Assembly (NCBI GenBank): GCA_913056345.1 | Contig: CAJXMH010000002.1 | Span: forward strand, 62,001-126,000 | From: an uncultured Flavobacteriales bacterium | Lineage (GTDB): Bacteria > Bacteroidota > Bacteroidia > Flavobacteriales_E > Vicingaceae | Direction: 5' to 3' | Length of the DNA: 64,000 nucleotides | Shown: positions 50,026 to 59,026 of the stretch, one piece after another | Layout: each line of letters opens with the position of its first letter | Numbering within the stretch: the first letter of the stretch is position 1 | Program-made: the position numbers and the translations under genes | The notes under the pieces: generated by a model | The model's input: the letters and a program-made list of their open reading frames with translations, nothing else | What the model was told of the DNA's origin: nothing | Databases searched by the model: none

Positions 50026-51513
50026 ATGTCGAAAATCGCAATAATTTCATTTCTTGTTTTTTTTCTAATTTCAATTTTTTTGAATGCTCAAATTCAGATT
50101 GGACAGGACATTGATGGTGAGGCTATGTGGGATGATTCAGGAAAATCTGTAAGCATGCCCGATAATAATACCCTTGCCATTGGTGCTCCCGGGAATAATG
50201 CGAGTGGATCATTTTCTGGTCATGTCCGAATATTTACTTTCAATGGCTCAGTATGGGTTCAAAAAGGCTCTGATATTGATGGTGAAGCCAGTAATGATGA
50301 ATCAGGCTTTTCAGTTAGCATGCCTGATTCTAATACTGTTGCTATTGGAGCATATGGAAATGATGGAAGTGGATGGGATGCAGGCCATGTTCGCATTTTT
50401 GCATGGAATGGAAATGCTTGGGTTCAAAAAGGAATAGACATTGATGCTGAATCAGCATGGGATAATTGTGGTTGGTCTGTTGATATGCCAGATGCAAATA
50501 CAGTAGCAATAGGTGCACCAAATAATAGTGGAGTAGCTAGTTCTTCGGGACATGTACGAGTTTTTGAATGGAATGGAACTGCTTGGGTTCAGAAAGGACA
50601 AGATTTAGATGGAGAGTCAACCCTAGACAATTTCGGTTGGTCTACAAATATGCCTAATGCAAATACAATTGCAATAGGGGCCCCTTACAATGATGGCAGT
50701 GGAAGCCAAGCAGGTCATGTAAGAGTTTACGAATGGAGGATCAATAGATGGATTCAGAAAGGATTTGATATAGATGGAGAATCAGCTGGTGACAATTCGG
50801 GTATTTCAGTATCTATGCCTAGCCCTAATACAGTAGCGATAGGTGCTTATTCTAATGATGGTAATGGGTCTAATTCAGGACATGTTAGAATTTATTATTG
50901 GAATGGAACAGCGTGGATTCAAAAGGGACATGACATAGACGGTGAAGCTGCAAGTGATTATTCAGGCATTTCCGTAAGCATGCCTGATCCTAATTCTATC
51001 GCCATTGGAGCTACGGGCAACAATGGAAATGGATTTCGGTCTGGTCACGTTCGAGTTTATTCATGGGATGGTAGTTCATGGATACAAAGAGGTAGTGATA
51101 TAGATGGTGAAGATAGGACTGATGTTTCTGGTGGTTCTGTAAGCATGCCTGATGCGAATACCATAGCTATTGGAGCCATAGGGAATGATGATAATGGCAC
51201 CTATTCCGGTCACACTAGAGTTTATTCATTGGGATCAATTGTATCAAATTCTTTCATTGAAGCTGATATTGAAGGAAATATAAATGTCTATCAAGCTAAT
51301 CAACGTATTTGGGTTGACCTAAGAAAGACAAATAAATCTTGGTCCAATCTTCAGTTGTTGAACATGAAGGCTCAAGAAGTTTATGTTAGACTAATTAGTG
51401 ATGGGAATCAGCTGTTTAGTTTAGTTACTGAAAACCTTTCAAAAGGTATTTATTTAATTCGATTAACTGATGAGGAGGGTGGTTCCGTTACTCAAAAAAT
51501 TGTTATACCTTGA
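50026..51513 (+). CDS. Seven-repeat (FG-GAP-like) propeller protein with type IX sorting tail
   Basis: A 495-residue secreted protein: signal peptide (ISFLVFFLISIFLNAQ), then seven consecutive 55-residue repeats (about 25-400), each of the form DIDGEx3D.SG.SVSMPd.NT.AIGA..NDG.G...GHVR.Y.WNG.aW.QKG. Seven copies fit a seven-bladed beta-propeller of the FG-GAP/integrin-alpha type. The Asp-rich DIDGE turns may bind Ca2+. The C-terminal 85 residues (LLNMKAQEVYVRLI...LSKGIYLIRLTDEEGG) form a type A Por sorting domain for T9SS export, although the family's usual YPNP start is not seen. Probable role: adhesion or ligand binding at the cell surface. Confidence 0.85.
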   Translation: MSKIAIISFLVFFLISIFLNAQIQIGQDIDGEAMWDDSGKSVSMPDNNTLAIGAPGNNASGSFSGHVRIFTFNGSVWVQKGSDIDGEASNDESGFSVSMPDSNTVAIGAYGNDGSGWDAGHVRIFAWNGNAWVQKGIDIDAESAWDNCGWSVDMPDANTVAIGAPNNSGVASSSGHVRVFEWNGTAWVQKGQDLDGESTLDNFGWSTNMPNANTIAIGAPYNDGSGSQAGHVRVYEWRINRWIQKGFDIDGESAGDNSGISVSMPSPNTVAIGAYSNDGNGSNSGHVRIYYWNGTAWIQKGHDIDGEAASDYSGISVSMPDPNSIAIGATGNNGNGFRSGHVRVYSWDGSSWIQRGSDIDGEDRTDVSGGSVSMPDANTIAIGAIGNDDNGTYSGHTRVYSLGSIVSNSFIEADIEGNINVYQANQRIWVDLRKTNKSWSNLQLLNMKAQEVYVRLISDGNQLFSLVTENLSKGIYLIRLTDEEGGSVTQKIVIP

Positions 51514-51534
51514 TTTTAGATTATTGAAATTCTC

Positions 51535-51566
51535 AAAAAAGCCCCAAGCTATACGCTTAGGGCCTT
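51535..51566. terminator. Terminator between the surface propeller and S46 peptidase genes
   Basis: GCCCCAAGC (51541-51549), loop TATAC, GCTTAGGGC (51555-51563). The stem is fully paired on the minus strand, where it is followed by six T (complement of 51535-51540) and fits as the terminator of the S46 gene, about 100 nt after its stop. On the plus strand it has one C-A mismatch and a weaker T-rich tail (TTCTTATTTTA), so it may also serve the propeller gene. Confidence 0.75.
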
Positions 51567-51615
51567 CTTATTTTAATCTACTTCTCTTCCTCAATCAAAT
51601 CCTCCTTCAAGCTTG

Positions 51616-51655
51616 CTGAGCTTAGCCGAAGTAGGTTCTCTGAGCGGAGTCGAAG
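51616..51655. repeat. Two direct copies of a CTTCGACTCCGCTCAG-type intergenic repeat
   Basis: CTGAGCTTAGCCGAAG (51616-51631) and CTGAGCGGAGTCGAAG (51640-51655) share 13 of 16 bases at a 24-bp period. Read on the minus strand, the second is CTTCGACTCCGCTCAG, a short intergenic repeat that I recall from many Bacteroidota genomes. The pair lies in the 3' UTR of the S46 gene, between its stop (51659) and the terminator. Confidence 0.75.
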
Positions 51656-51658
51656 TGA

Positions 51659-53806
51659 CTACTTCACTAACTTCATCTCTTCAATCAAGTGGCTTGCACC
51701 AGCATACTTATCAATAATAAAGAGGGTGTAACGAATGTCTACCCCAATGGTACGCTGCAATTCCGTTTCAAAGGCAATGTCACCACTCATGGCTTCCCAA
51801 TTGCCATCAAAAGCTGTTCCGATCAATTCGCCATTTCCGTTAATCATTGGTGAACCAGAATTACCACCGGTAATGTCATTATTCGAGATAAAATTCACGA
51901 TCAAATCGCCATTCTCATCCGCATACTGTCCGTAGTCTTTATTCTTAATCAGCGTTTTCAGCTTTTCAGGTACAATAAATTCAAAATCACTTGGATCTTC
52001 CTTCTCTAAAATTCCCTCTGCTGTAGTTACAAAATCATACTTTACTGCATCTCTAGGGTGGTAAGATTTTACCTGCCCATACGTAAAGCGCATGGTAGAG
52101 TTGGCGTCAGGTGCGTAGGTTTTGTCAGCATTCATAGCGCGTAAGCCTTTTACAAACAGACGCTTCGATCTGCTCAAACCTTCGTTCTCAGCCACAATGG
52201 TAGGCCTCACTTCCGACATGTAGTGGTTAAACACTGCACGCATTACTTGGTAAATTGGATCTTTCTCGATTGTTTTAGCCTTTGGCTTTTCTAAGAAAGC
52301 GGCGGTTTTTTCCTTATCGGCGAAAATCGTTTTCTCAAAAGCATCAGCTGCTAGTTTTTCATAATTGCCTTTGTACTTCGCAATCATGTCTTTAACTTCT
52401 TTGGGTTGCATGCTCTCGTCAATGTCGTCATGGTAGTTCATCAACATTGTGGCAAAAACCTGTTCGTCAATCACCTTACTGTAATCTTTGTAGTGGGCGT
52501 CTAATCCTGCCTTCAAGCGCTCAACTTCAGCTTTTATTGCCTCTTCATCATCACCTTCAAGCAGTTTCTTTAAGTTAGAAAAAGCCCGAGAATAACGGAT
52601 CGCTTCTGTTCTAAAAATGGCCTCATTCAAGTAAATGGCAATCTTATTCACTTCCGTTAGGTTAGCGTAGCCTTTTTCAAAACCATCTAACACCCCAGTA
52701 TACAATTCTTTTCGCTTAGCATCTTCTTCGATCCAGGCCGCTAATTGGTCTTCAGTAGCTTTCTTCTTATCATAAACTTTTAGCCTTTTTAAACCGGCTG
52801 ACTGACCTTTAAAATACTTCCAATAGTTACTAATGCTAGCATGTTTAGAAGCGTACTGCAACCTTACTTTATCGCTCTCAGCCATTTCAGCTTCATAAAT
52901 ATCAAGCACTTGTCTTCTTAACTTAACGTAAGAAGGCTGACGTGTTTCCAATTCATATTGAATTCCTGCTGAAGTTAAATAACGGTCAGTAGAACCTGGG
53001 TAACCAAAGATCATAGAGAAATCACCCTCTTCAACGCCTTTCAACGAAATAGGGAGGTAGTGCTTTGGTGTGTAAGGCACATTCTCTTCAGAATATTCAG
53101 CTGGATTATTGTCTTTGTCTGCGTAAACGCGGAAAAGAGTAAAATCACCCGTATGGCGCGGCCACATCCAGTTATCGGTATCTCCACCATATTTCCCTAC
53201 TGAAGAAGGAGGAGCACCAACTAAACGTACATCAGGAAAAGTTTCATAAACGAATAGGTAAAACTCATTGCCTTCGTAAAAGCTTCTCACGTTTACATCA
53301 TAATCGCTATCGCCTTTGGCATCCTCTTCCAAAGAATCAGCCACCATTTTAATGGCTTTATTACGCTCTTCAAGCGTCATTTCTTCATTTAGTGCTGCAT
53401 TAACCGCCTCACTCACATCTTCCATACGCACTAAAAAGGAAACTGAAAAACCCGCTGGTAACTCATCCGATTTTTTCATGGCCCAAAAGCCATCGTCTAA
53501 GTAGTTGTTTTCTTCTGTACTTTTTTCTTGAATTACACCATAACCACAGTGGTGGTTGGTTAACATCAGTCCTTGATCAGAAATGATTTCGCCTGTACAA
53601 AAACCTCTTCCTAGCCTTACAATGGCATCTTTCAAAGAAGCGTTGTTCACATCATAGATCTCTTCTGGGGTAAGCTGCAGACCTTGTTTTTGCATGTCTA
53701 CATAATTCAAGCGCTTCACAAATAGTGGAAGCCACATTCCCTCATCGGCTTTAACCGTAGTGGTAGCTAGCATTAATCCTGCTAGTACAATTAAAATTTT
53801 CTTCAT
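51659..53806 (-). CDS. S46-family dipeptidyl-peptidase, predicted hydrophobic (DPP7-type) specificity
   Basis: A 715-residue exported serine peptidase, paralogous to the one at 12895-15048. Signal peptide MKKILIVLAGLMLATTTVKA, mature start DEGMWLPLF. Triad residues: His in TNHHCGYG, Asp in the GGDTDNWMWPRHTGDF segment, Ser650 in GGNSGSP. The position 18 residues after Ser650 is Gly668 (FDGNWE), as in DPP7, which accepts aliphatic and aromatic P1 residues. With the Arg-type paralogue it would cover complementary peptide bonds. Its promoter has an exact -7 element; its 3' UTR holds the intergenic repeat pair. Confidence 0.9.
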   Translation of the reverse strand: MKKILIVLAGLMLATTTVKADEGMWLPLFVKRLNYVDMQKQGLQLTPEEIYDVNNASLKDAIVRLGRGFCTGEIISDQGLMLTNHHCGYGVIQEKSTEENNYLDDGFWAMKKSDELPAGFSVSFLVRMEDVSEAVNAALNEEMTLEERNKAIKMVADSLEEDAKGDSDYDVNVRSFYEGNEFYLFVYETFPDVRLVGAPPSSVGKYGGDTDNWMWPRHTGDFTLFRVYADKDNNPAEYSEENVPYTPKHYLPISLKGVEEGDFSMIFGYPGSTDRYLTSAGIQYELETRQPSYVKLRRQVLDIYEAEMAESDKVRLQYASKHASISNYWKYFKGQSAGLKRLKVYDKKKATEDQLAAWIEEDAKRKELYTGVLDGFEKGYANLTEVNKIAIYLNEAIFRTEAIRYSRAFSNLKKLLEGDDEEAIKAEVERLKAGLDAHYKDYSKVIDEQVFATMLMNYHDDIDESMQPKEVKDMIAKYKGNYEKLAADAFEKTIFADKEKTAAFLEKPKAKTIEKDPIYQVMRAVFNHYMSEVRPTIVAENEGLSRSKRLFVKGLRAMNADKTYAPDANSTMRFTYGQVKSYHPRDAVKYDFVTTAEGILEKEDPSDFEFIVPEKLKTLIKNKDYGQYADENGDLIVNFISNNDITGGNSGSPMINGNGELIGTAFDGNWEAMSGDIAFETELQRTIGVDIRYTLFIIDKYAGASHLIEEMKLVK

Positions 53807-53831
53807 CTTTTCTTATTAAAATTTAAGTTTT

Positions 53832-53839
53832 CAAAAATA
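53832..53839 (-). promoter_or_regulatory. -7 promoter element of the DPP7-type S46 gene
   Basis: TATTTTTG on the minus strand matches TAnnTTTG exactly, 25 bp before the ATG at 53806. A TTTT/TTTTC about 18 bp upstream is a possible -33 element. The leader would be about 20 nt. Confidence 0.5.
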
Positions 53840-53883
53840 ACGGATTGTTCACAGTATGAAAACCCCATGCCAAATTATTAGCC

Positions 53884-56433
53884 TTAGGGCTGAAGCTGGA
53901 CTTTGAGTTGTTCTATTTCTCCGTTTTGCTTCATAATTCTTAATAGGTAAAGCCCTTGTGGTAAACGGCTTAGGTCAACTTGGTGCACTGTTTGCTGATT
54001 TAAGGCTATTTGCTGCACTTTTTTCCCTTTTAGGTCAAAAACGCTTACCAACCTTGCTTGGGCAGCTTCATCTTGCAAAGCAAAAAGGCCTTTATTGGGA
54101 TTCGGGTACACTAAAAAGCCAGATTTTTTGCTGAGTTGTTTTGTTTCCTTAACAGAAGTAATAGTTGGCCGCATCAATGGACTTTCCCAAATTCCCCTGC
54201 CATAAGTAGATGCTCGCAGCATGCCTGAACGGTAGTGGATTTCCAATTCTGTTACGATCACATTGGGAAGTCCTGTCATATAGCTTTGCCAAAAGGGACT
54301 CACATTTCGGTTGCGGTAATAAACTCCCACATCGGTGCCCACATATTCAATTCCCGTAGCCGTATCAATGGCAATGGTGTTAGCCGGGAGATTGGGCAAA
54401 TTGGCTGAAATATTTTGCCAAGTAGAGCCACCATTGCCACTCACGTACGCTTTTCGGTTGGTATTGAAGCCACTAAAGGTAATCCAAACCGAATCAGGGT
54501 CAGTAGGGTGGACTTCAATATCAGAGATAGCAAGGCTAGGTAAGCGGCTGTTGATTACCGTCCAGTTTTGTCCGCGGTCAGTAGTTTTCCGAATGGAATT
54601 GTTATTTGGTGCCGTATAAATGATATTTGAATTGCTTGGGGCTACTTTTAAAGTCCGCAGGGTGTTGTTCCAACCCCAACTAGACAACTGAACCCAACTG
54701 CTTCCGCGATTAGGGCTGTACCAAACATTCTCATAGGCTGCTACCAGGGCAAAACGATTATTCGGATCAATTTGGAAAGGCGTAACCCACGCGCCATTCT
54801 CCTGACTTCTTATGCTTCCAGAAACGCCACCTTTGGTCACACCGCCATCAAAAGAGCGTTGAATGTTTCCAAATTGAGAGGTAAAGTACATCACCCTTGG
54901 ATCTTGCGGATCAATGGCATTGTCCATCCCATCTGCTCCGTATACATGCGCCCAAGTCATGCTGTCGGTGCGCAGTAAACTCCCATTGTCTTGCGCTCCG
55001 CCAATTAAGATGGTGTCGCTTTGTTCCGTCTGCGAAAAGCGGTAAAATTGCGTGATTTCCAGGCCATCGCTCAGGTCGTTCCAGCTATTTCCTAAGTCAC
55101 TTGTGGTGAAAATTCCCCCATCAGAGCCACAATAAAGCACATTGTTGTAAAAGTCTAAAGCGTGGATGTCAGCATGAGTATAGCCTGCATTGTTGTTGAT
55201 TACCCAATGGCTTTTAATGCTCCAATTACTTCCCCCATCGATAGAACGCCAAACGTTTATCCCACCTACAAATACATCATTGGCATCTTGTGGATTGACG
55301 GCAATGGCTAGATCATAACCACTTTGTCCACCATTATTTAAACCATTAATGTCATGGCTCAAAATGTTGGGGGTGGTCGACATGCGCTGCCAATTTAATC
55401 CCGCATCATTTGAACGGTAAAGGGCATAAAAACCCTGATCTGATTGTTTACCACAAACGGCATAAACCACATCTGCGCTGTCGGGTGAAACGGCAATCTC
55501 CATGCGGTTGATCTGTGCGGGTGAATTCATGCCAGTTCCATTGTTAGAAGCAGTAAAAGTGGTGCCTCCGTCGGTAGAGCGGTAAAACTGATCGGTGGTG
55601 GCATAAACGATGTTCGTATCAGTTGGATGCATTTTAACGCTTCTTATGTTATCATTCAAAACGTTGGTCCAAGTGCTTCCTCCATCGTTGGTGCGGTACA
55701 AGCCAATGTTAGTGGCCACCCAAAGCGTATCAGGATTTTGAGGATGAATCAACATTCTTCGCATGCTTACATTTTGCGACCTGATTAAGCTTAAAGCCGT
55801 ATTGACCCAAGTTTGTCCGCCATCGGTTGATTTTAAGATCCCAATGCTGTAAGTGTCGGCTCCAAAGCCATCACCGGTTGCAATGTACAAGTGGTTCGAA
55901 TTAAGCGGACTGATGGCGATGTCACTCACCCCGATAATGGCAAGATTATCGGCCAAAGGCATCCAATTTTGCCCACCATCTGTAGTTTTCCAACACCCTC
56001 CTGAAGGGGTGCCTATGTAAATGGTCAAGGAGTCTTTCGGGTCTACCCGGATGTTGTTGATCCTTCCCAAGCCGGGACTGTAGCTGTAATTTTGCCAATC
56101 ATCAGGCCCTAGCGGTCGCCATGAAGCAGTTTTGGCCAACTGATTTCCTTTGCCGTAAATTTTCTCAAAAGCCCGAGCTTCTTCCATGGGGTTAATGCTG
56201 CGGCTGCGGTCTCCACTTGGGTATACCCTCGGTTCCATAAACCATTCATAGCGCTTAAACTGCTTGTAACCCCTGCCTTTTGCATCTTTAAGGTCGCCCA
56301 TTTCTTCATAAAAGGTTTCCTGCAATTCGTAAAAATTGACATTCGGATCACTCATTTGATCCATCCATTGCTGGGCTGAGGCAACTAGAGCAAAAAGGCT
56401 CAAGCAGCTAATTAGGCTAAGTGCTTTTTTCAT
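53884..56433 (-). CDS. Secreted VPS10/BNR-repeat protein with T9SS sorting domain
   Basis: An 849-residue protein from the ATG at 56433. Signal peptide MKKALSLISCLSLFALVASA, then a pro-like segment, then Asp-box propeller repeats across about 110-740: GCWKTTDGGQNW, GILKSTDGGQTW, GLYRTNDGGSTW, FYRSTDGGTTF, VWRSIDGGSNW, IFTTSDLGNSW, SIRKTTDRGQNW. The last 75 residues (FLVYPNPNKGLFAL...LSRLPQGLYLLRIMKQNGE) are a type A Por sorting domain, so it is exported by T9SS. An upstream in-frame Met would add 13 residues; the ATG chosen overlaps the rhodanese stop as ATGA. Possible sialidase-like or adhesin role; no catalytic site identified. Confidence 0.85.
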   Translation of the reverse strand: MKKALSLISCLSLFALVASAQQWMDQMSDPNVNFYELQETFYEEMGDLKDAKGRGYKQFKRYEWFMEPRVYPSGDRSRSINPMEEARAFEKIYGKGNQLAKTASWRPLGPDDWQNYSYSPGLGRINNIRVDPKDSLTIYIGTPSGGCWKTTDGGQNWMPLADNLAIIGVSDIAISPLNSNHLYIATGDGFGADTYSIGILKSTDGGQTWVNTALSLIRSQNVSMRRMLIHPQNPDTLWVATNIGLYRTNDGGSTWTNVLNDNIRSVKMHPTDTNIVYATTDQFYRSTDGGTTFTASNNGTGMNSPAQINRMEIAVSPDSADVVYAVCGKQSDQGFYALYRSNDAGLNWQRMSTTPNILSHDINGLNNGGQSGYDLAIAVNPQDANDVFVGGINVWRSIDGGSNWSIKSHWVINNNAGYTHADIHALDFYNNVLYCGSDGGIFTTSDLGNSWNDLSDGLEITQFYRFSQTEQSDTILIGGAQDNGSLLRTDSMTWAHVYGADGMDNAIDPQDPRVMYFTSQFGNIQRSFDGGVTKGGVSGSIRSQENGAWVTPFQIDPNNRFALVAAYENVWYSPNRGSSWVQLSSWGWNNTLRTLKVAPSNSNIIYTAPNNNSIRKTTDRGQNWTVINSRLPSLAISDIEVHPTDPDSVWITFSGFNTNRKAYVSGNGGSTWQNISANLPNLPANTIAIDTATGIEYVGTDVGVYYRNRNVSPFWQSYMTGLPNVIVTELEIHYRSGMLRASTYGRGIWESPLMRPTITSVKETKQLSKKSGFLVYPNPNKGLFALQDEAAQARLVSVFDLKGKKVQQIALNQQTVHQVDLSRLPQGLYLLRIMKQNGEIEQLKVQLQP

Positions 56434-56930
56434 TTGTATACTTTTTCTCCTTTCGAAAGCCAAACTCCCCAAATCCGATTATAGGCATGAACTTTTTCCG
56501 TTTCTTCCATTTGAGCGTTAACTACTGCTTTTCCTTGGTTTTTCCATTCAAAGATACCACCGTAAAGGTTATAGACTTCATTAAATCCCATTTCCTTTAT
56601 TTTTAGTGCAATTCGCTCACTCCTGTAGCCAACAGAACAGTAAACAACCATGGGCTTCGACCGATCTACTTTTTCCAAAGCTGAAAGATTTACCGATTCA
56701 TATCCAACCCAAACTGCATCTTCAATGTGACTGACTTCAAATTCTCCTTTTTCTCGGCTATCTACAAAAACGGCTTCTTGCATTTTGGCAGCTTCGTTTA
56801 CCGAAATAAAAAGGCTATCATGATCTAAAAGTCCTTTTAAAAGGAGATCGTATGCTTTATTCTCAACCTTTTGTGCCATAAGAAAGCTCTGGATTAAAAG
56901 TAAAAATACTAGGCTATTGGTCTTGCGCAT
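56430..56930 (-). CDS. Exported rhodanese-like protein
   Basis: A 166-residue protein with a signal peptide (MRKTNSLVFLLLIQSFLMAQ) and one rhodanese domain. FVDSREKGEFEVSHIEDAVWVGY is the conserved entry, and the active-site loop holds Cys98 in VVYCSVGYRSE. GFNEVYNLYGGIFEWK is the C-terminal signature. It could carry persulfide sulfur or act as a thiol-dependent redox protein in the periplasm. It overlaps the upstream DUF547 gene by 17 bp and the downstream sortilin-like gene by 4 bp, so the three are translated together. Confidence 0.85.
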   Translation of the reverse strand: MRKTNSLVFLLLIQSFLMAQKVENKAYDLLLKGLLDHDSLFISVNEAAKMQEAVFVDSREKGEFEVSHIEDAVWVGYESVNLSALEKVDRSKPMVVYCSVGYRSERIALKIKEMGFNEVYNLYGGIFEWKNQGKAVVNAQMEETEKVHAYNRIWGVWLSKGEKVYK

Positions 56931-57708
56931 AATAGTCTAATTTAAGGTTCCAATCATAATCTGCATAGCTGATGGAAGGATGATCAGTTTCAGCGATAAT
57001 GCCATATTTTTTCAAGAAAGCTAAGGTTCCATCGCTTCCGTCGAAATCACCTCTAAACCAACTGAACAGTTTGCTTACTTCAACTTGGTTTTTCTTAGGA
57101 AAGTAAGTACTGCTTTGCTCAAGAAAGCTTTTGCTCAATCCATCCAATTGCTCATCAATGCTTGCCGCATACAAAATAGCCACAGGAGGACAGGAGGCTG
57201 CTCCACAATTTAAAGCAAAGTGAATCCGTGCGTCAGTTTTTACCGTGCGAAATTGCTTTTCGAAATCATCGGCAAAGGGATTTTTGATCAGGCCTAAAGC
57301 CAATTTAAGCTCAGAACTTCTTATTATGCCGTGTTCCACATCATCAAAGCTTAGCTTTTTGCCGGCTACAGTGAAACGTGGCTCTGAAAAGAAGTCACTC
57401 CGATCTTCATATAGGTTTGGTTCTTCCCTTAAAATAAGCTGGATGTAAGCATTGTACACATTGATCCAAAAAGCCTTTTTTTGCGCATCAGTCTGCAAGG
57501 CTTGGTTTAAACGGGCAGCCTCAACTTCCGCTAGTTCTGCCTGCAGGCTAGCAGTTTTTTTTTGCGCTTTAACAGCTTCCATTAATTGCGCTGAAAGCAA
57601 GGTATGGTAATTGTCTTCTCCTTTTTGTGCTTGCGCAGAAACTATTATAAGGAATAAACAAAACAAGGTGAGAGGTTTGCGTACTAAAGTTTGAAAAGGC
57701 TTGCTCAT
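56914..57708 (-). CDS. Secreted DUF547 protein
   Basis: A 264-residue protein with a Sec signal (LTLFCLFLIIVSAQAQ). DUF547 signatures are visible: AFWINVYNAYIQLILRE near residue 83, GIIRSSELKLALGLIKNPF, and FALNCGAASCPPVAILYA near 164. The paired Cys in NCGAASCP and nearby His/Asp suggest a transglutaminase- or thiol-protease-like fold, but activity has not been established as far as I know. The downstream rhodanese is coupled by a 17-bp overlap, an arrangement that suggests a joint sulfur or thiol function. Start ATG at 57708. Confidence 0.82.
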   Translation of the reverse strand: MSKPFQTLVRKPLTLFCLFLIIVSAQAQKGEDNYHTLLSAQLMEAVKAQKKTASLQAELAEVEAARLNQALQTDAQKKAFWINVYNAYIQLILREEPNLYEDRSDFFSEPRFTVAGKKLSFDDVEHGIIRSSELKLALGLIKNPFADDFEKQFRTVKTDARIHFALNCGAASCPPVAILYAASIDEQLDGLSKSFLEQSSTYFPKKNQVEVSKLFSWFRGDFDGSDGTLAFLKKYGIIAETDHPSISYADYDWNLKLDYYAQDQ

Positions 57709-57739
57709 AAATACTTTTAATGCAATTGGTAGACCAAAA

Positions 57740-59023
57740 TTAGGCTTCAGCCGAAAGGCCCAAGGCAGCTCTCAACTTAATGATCTTTCTTATCTCTTCT
57801 TGAACATAAGAAGAGTCGCTTTGGTTTGCTTTCATTTTCTTGATCCACAAAAGCGTTCTGATTTTTTTCCACCTTTTATGATTTTGCCGAAAGACCTTGT
57901 AGGTGTAAAGCAAAACTAGCGGACTCAAAACGAACCAAGCTGAAAATGCAGTACTCAAGTAAATGCTGATTACCGCTGCCCAAGCCAACCAGAGCAAAGT
58001 GCCTGCTGCAAAGCGAACAGAAAGGTAAAATTCAGGCGCCTTTTTGGTAGTTGATTTGGCGATCAGATAAGCCATACCAAAAGGGATTGCATTGCCGAGA
58101 TAGCCTAAAATACTTAAGGGTAAGCTCAAGAAAAAAAGTAAAAAGTCCTTACTGCTTACCGCTACCTTATGTTTTAAGCTTTCAAAATCGAGGTGATAGG
58201 GGATTAACAGCTCTTCCATTTGGGCTACTTCCTTTTTCAGCTCGCGGTACTTATCACTTTTTCGCTGCTTTAGGTTCTCAATTTTCTTTGCGATCAATGA
58301 TTTTCTGATCAGTGAATTTTGCTCATAGCAAGGGTCAAGTTCCACTAAAGCTTGATGAAAGCGCTCATCTTCAGGCTCCACCAATATGGAGTGTTCCCGA
58401 AGCATTTCTTCCAAACGCAGGTTCAAGGCTTGTATCGCTTTTCCCTGATTGATGGGAGCATCTTCAACTAAATCACTATAATCGATCAAGTCGCTGTAGC
58501 CCAATAAAACCCGACTACCAAAAGAATTGATCTTTTCATAATTGATACCACAAGCCATTAGCTGTGGTTGAGCAGCCTCAGGATGTTTTGCCATAAAGCG
58601 AAAAAGAATCTTCGCTAAACCCTTTTTGAGGGGTCTAATTTTTTTATCGCCTACGCTGATTCCTTCAGCGAAGATCAAGATTGCTCCACCCGAGGCTAAA
58701 ATGTCGTAACAGGCTTCAAAACTCTGGTGATTCTCAATCAATTTATGCCTGCCATCACGCTGCCGATAAATGGGAATTAAATTCATTTTTTTCAGCAGGG
58801 CAGCTACCAAGGGCGATTTGAAGACATCAGACCGAGCCAAAAAGTGCATTGGTCTCTTTACACTCGCGGCAATAATAATGGCATCTAAAAAAGAGTTGGG
58901 ATGAGTAGCAGCAACGATCAGCGGACCTTGAGCAGGAATTGCAGCATGGTTAAAGCTTTTGATCTCATCAAAATGACGGTTAAGGCTTTTTTGTAACAGA
59001 AAATGCAGTAAGCGGTAGATCAA
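57740..59023 (-). CDS. PlsC-family acyltransferase with C-terminal membrane region
   Basis: A 427-residue glycerolipid acyltransferase-like protein. The catalytic motif is H41-PNSFL-D47, i.e. H-x5-D, the form seen in a subset of glycerol-3-phosphate acyltransferases rather than the H-x4-D of classical PlsC. FAEG (usually FPEG) follows near residue 118. Residues about 290-390 hold three to four membrane helices, unlike the short PlsC of E. coli. It probably acylates a glycerophosphate or lysophospholipid at the inner membrane. It lies 3 bp behind the GT39-like gene and ends a five-gene minus-strand run starting with rmuC. Confidence 0.82.
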   Translation of the reverse strand: MIYRLLHFLLQKSLNRHFDEIKSFNHAAIPAQGPLIVAATHPNSFLDAIIIAASVKRPMHFLARSDVFKSPLVAALLKKMNLIPIYRQRDGRHKLIENHQSFEACYDILASGGAILIFAEGISVGDKKIRPLKKGLAKILFRFMAKHPEAAQPQLMACGINYEKINSFGSRVLLGYSDLIDYSDLVEDAPINQGKAIQALNLRLEEMLREHSILVEPEDERFHQALVELDPCYEQNSLIRKSLIAKKIENLKQRKSDKYRELKKEVAQMEELLIPYHLDFESLKHKVAVSSKDFLLFFLSLPLSILGYLGNAIPFGMAYLIAKSTTKKAPEFYLSVRFAAGTLLWLAWAAVISIYLSTAFSAWFVLSPLVLLYTYKVFRQNHKRWKKIRTLLWIKKMKANQSDSSYVQEEIRKIIKLRAALGLSAEA

Positions 59024-59026
59024 AGT

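Noticed and set aside
50174-50437. 87-codon overlapping frame in the repeat propeller gene
   Set aside because: It is an alternative frame of the 165-bp repeats; the main frame alone has signal peptide, repeats and sorting domain.
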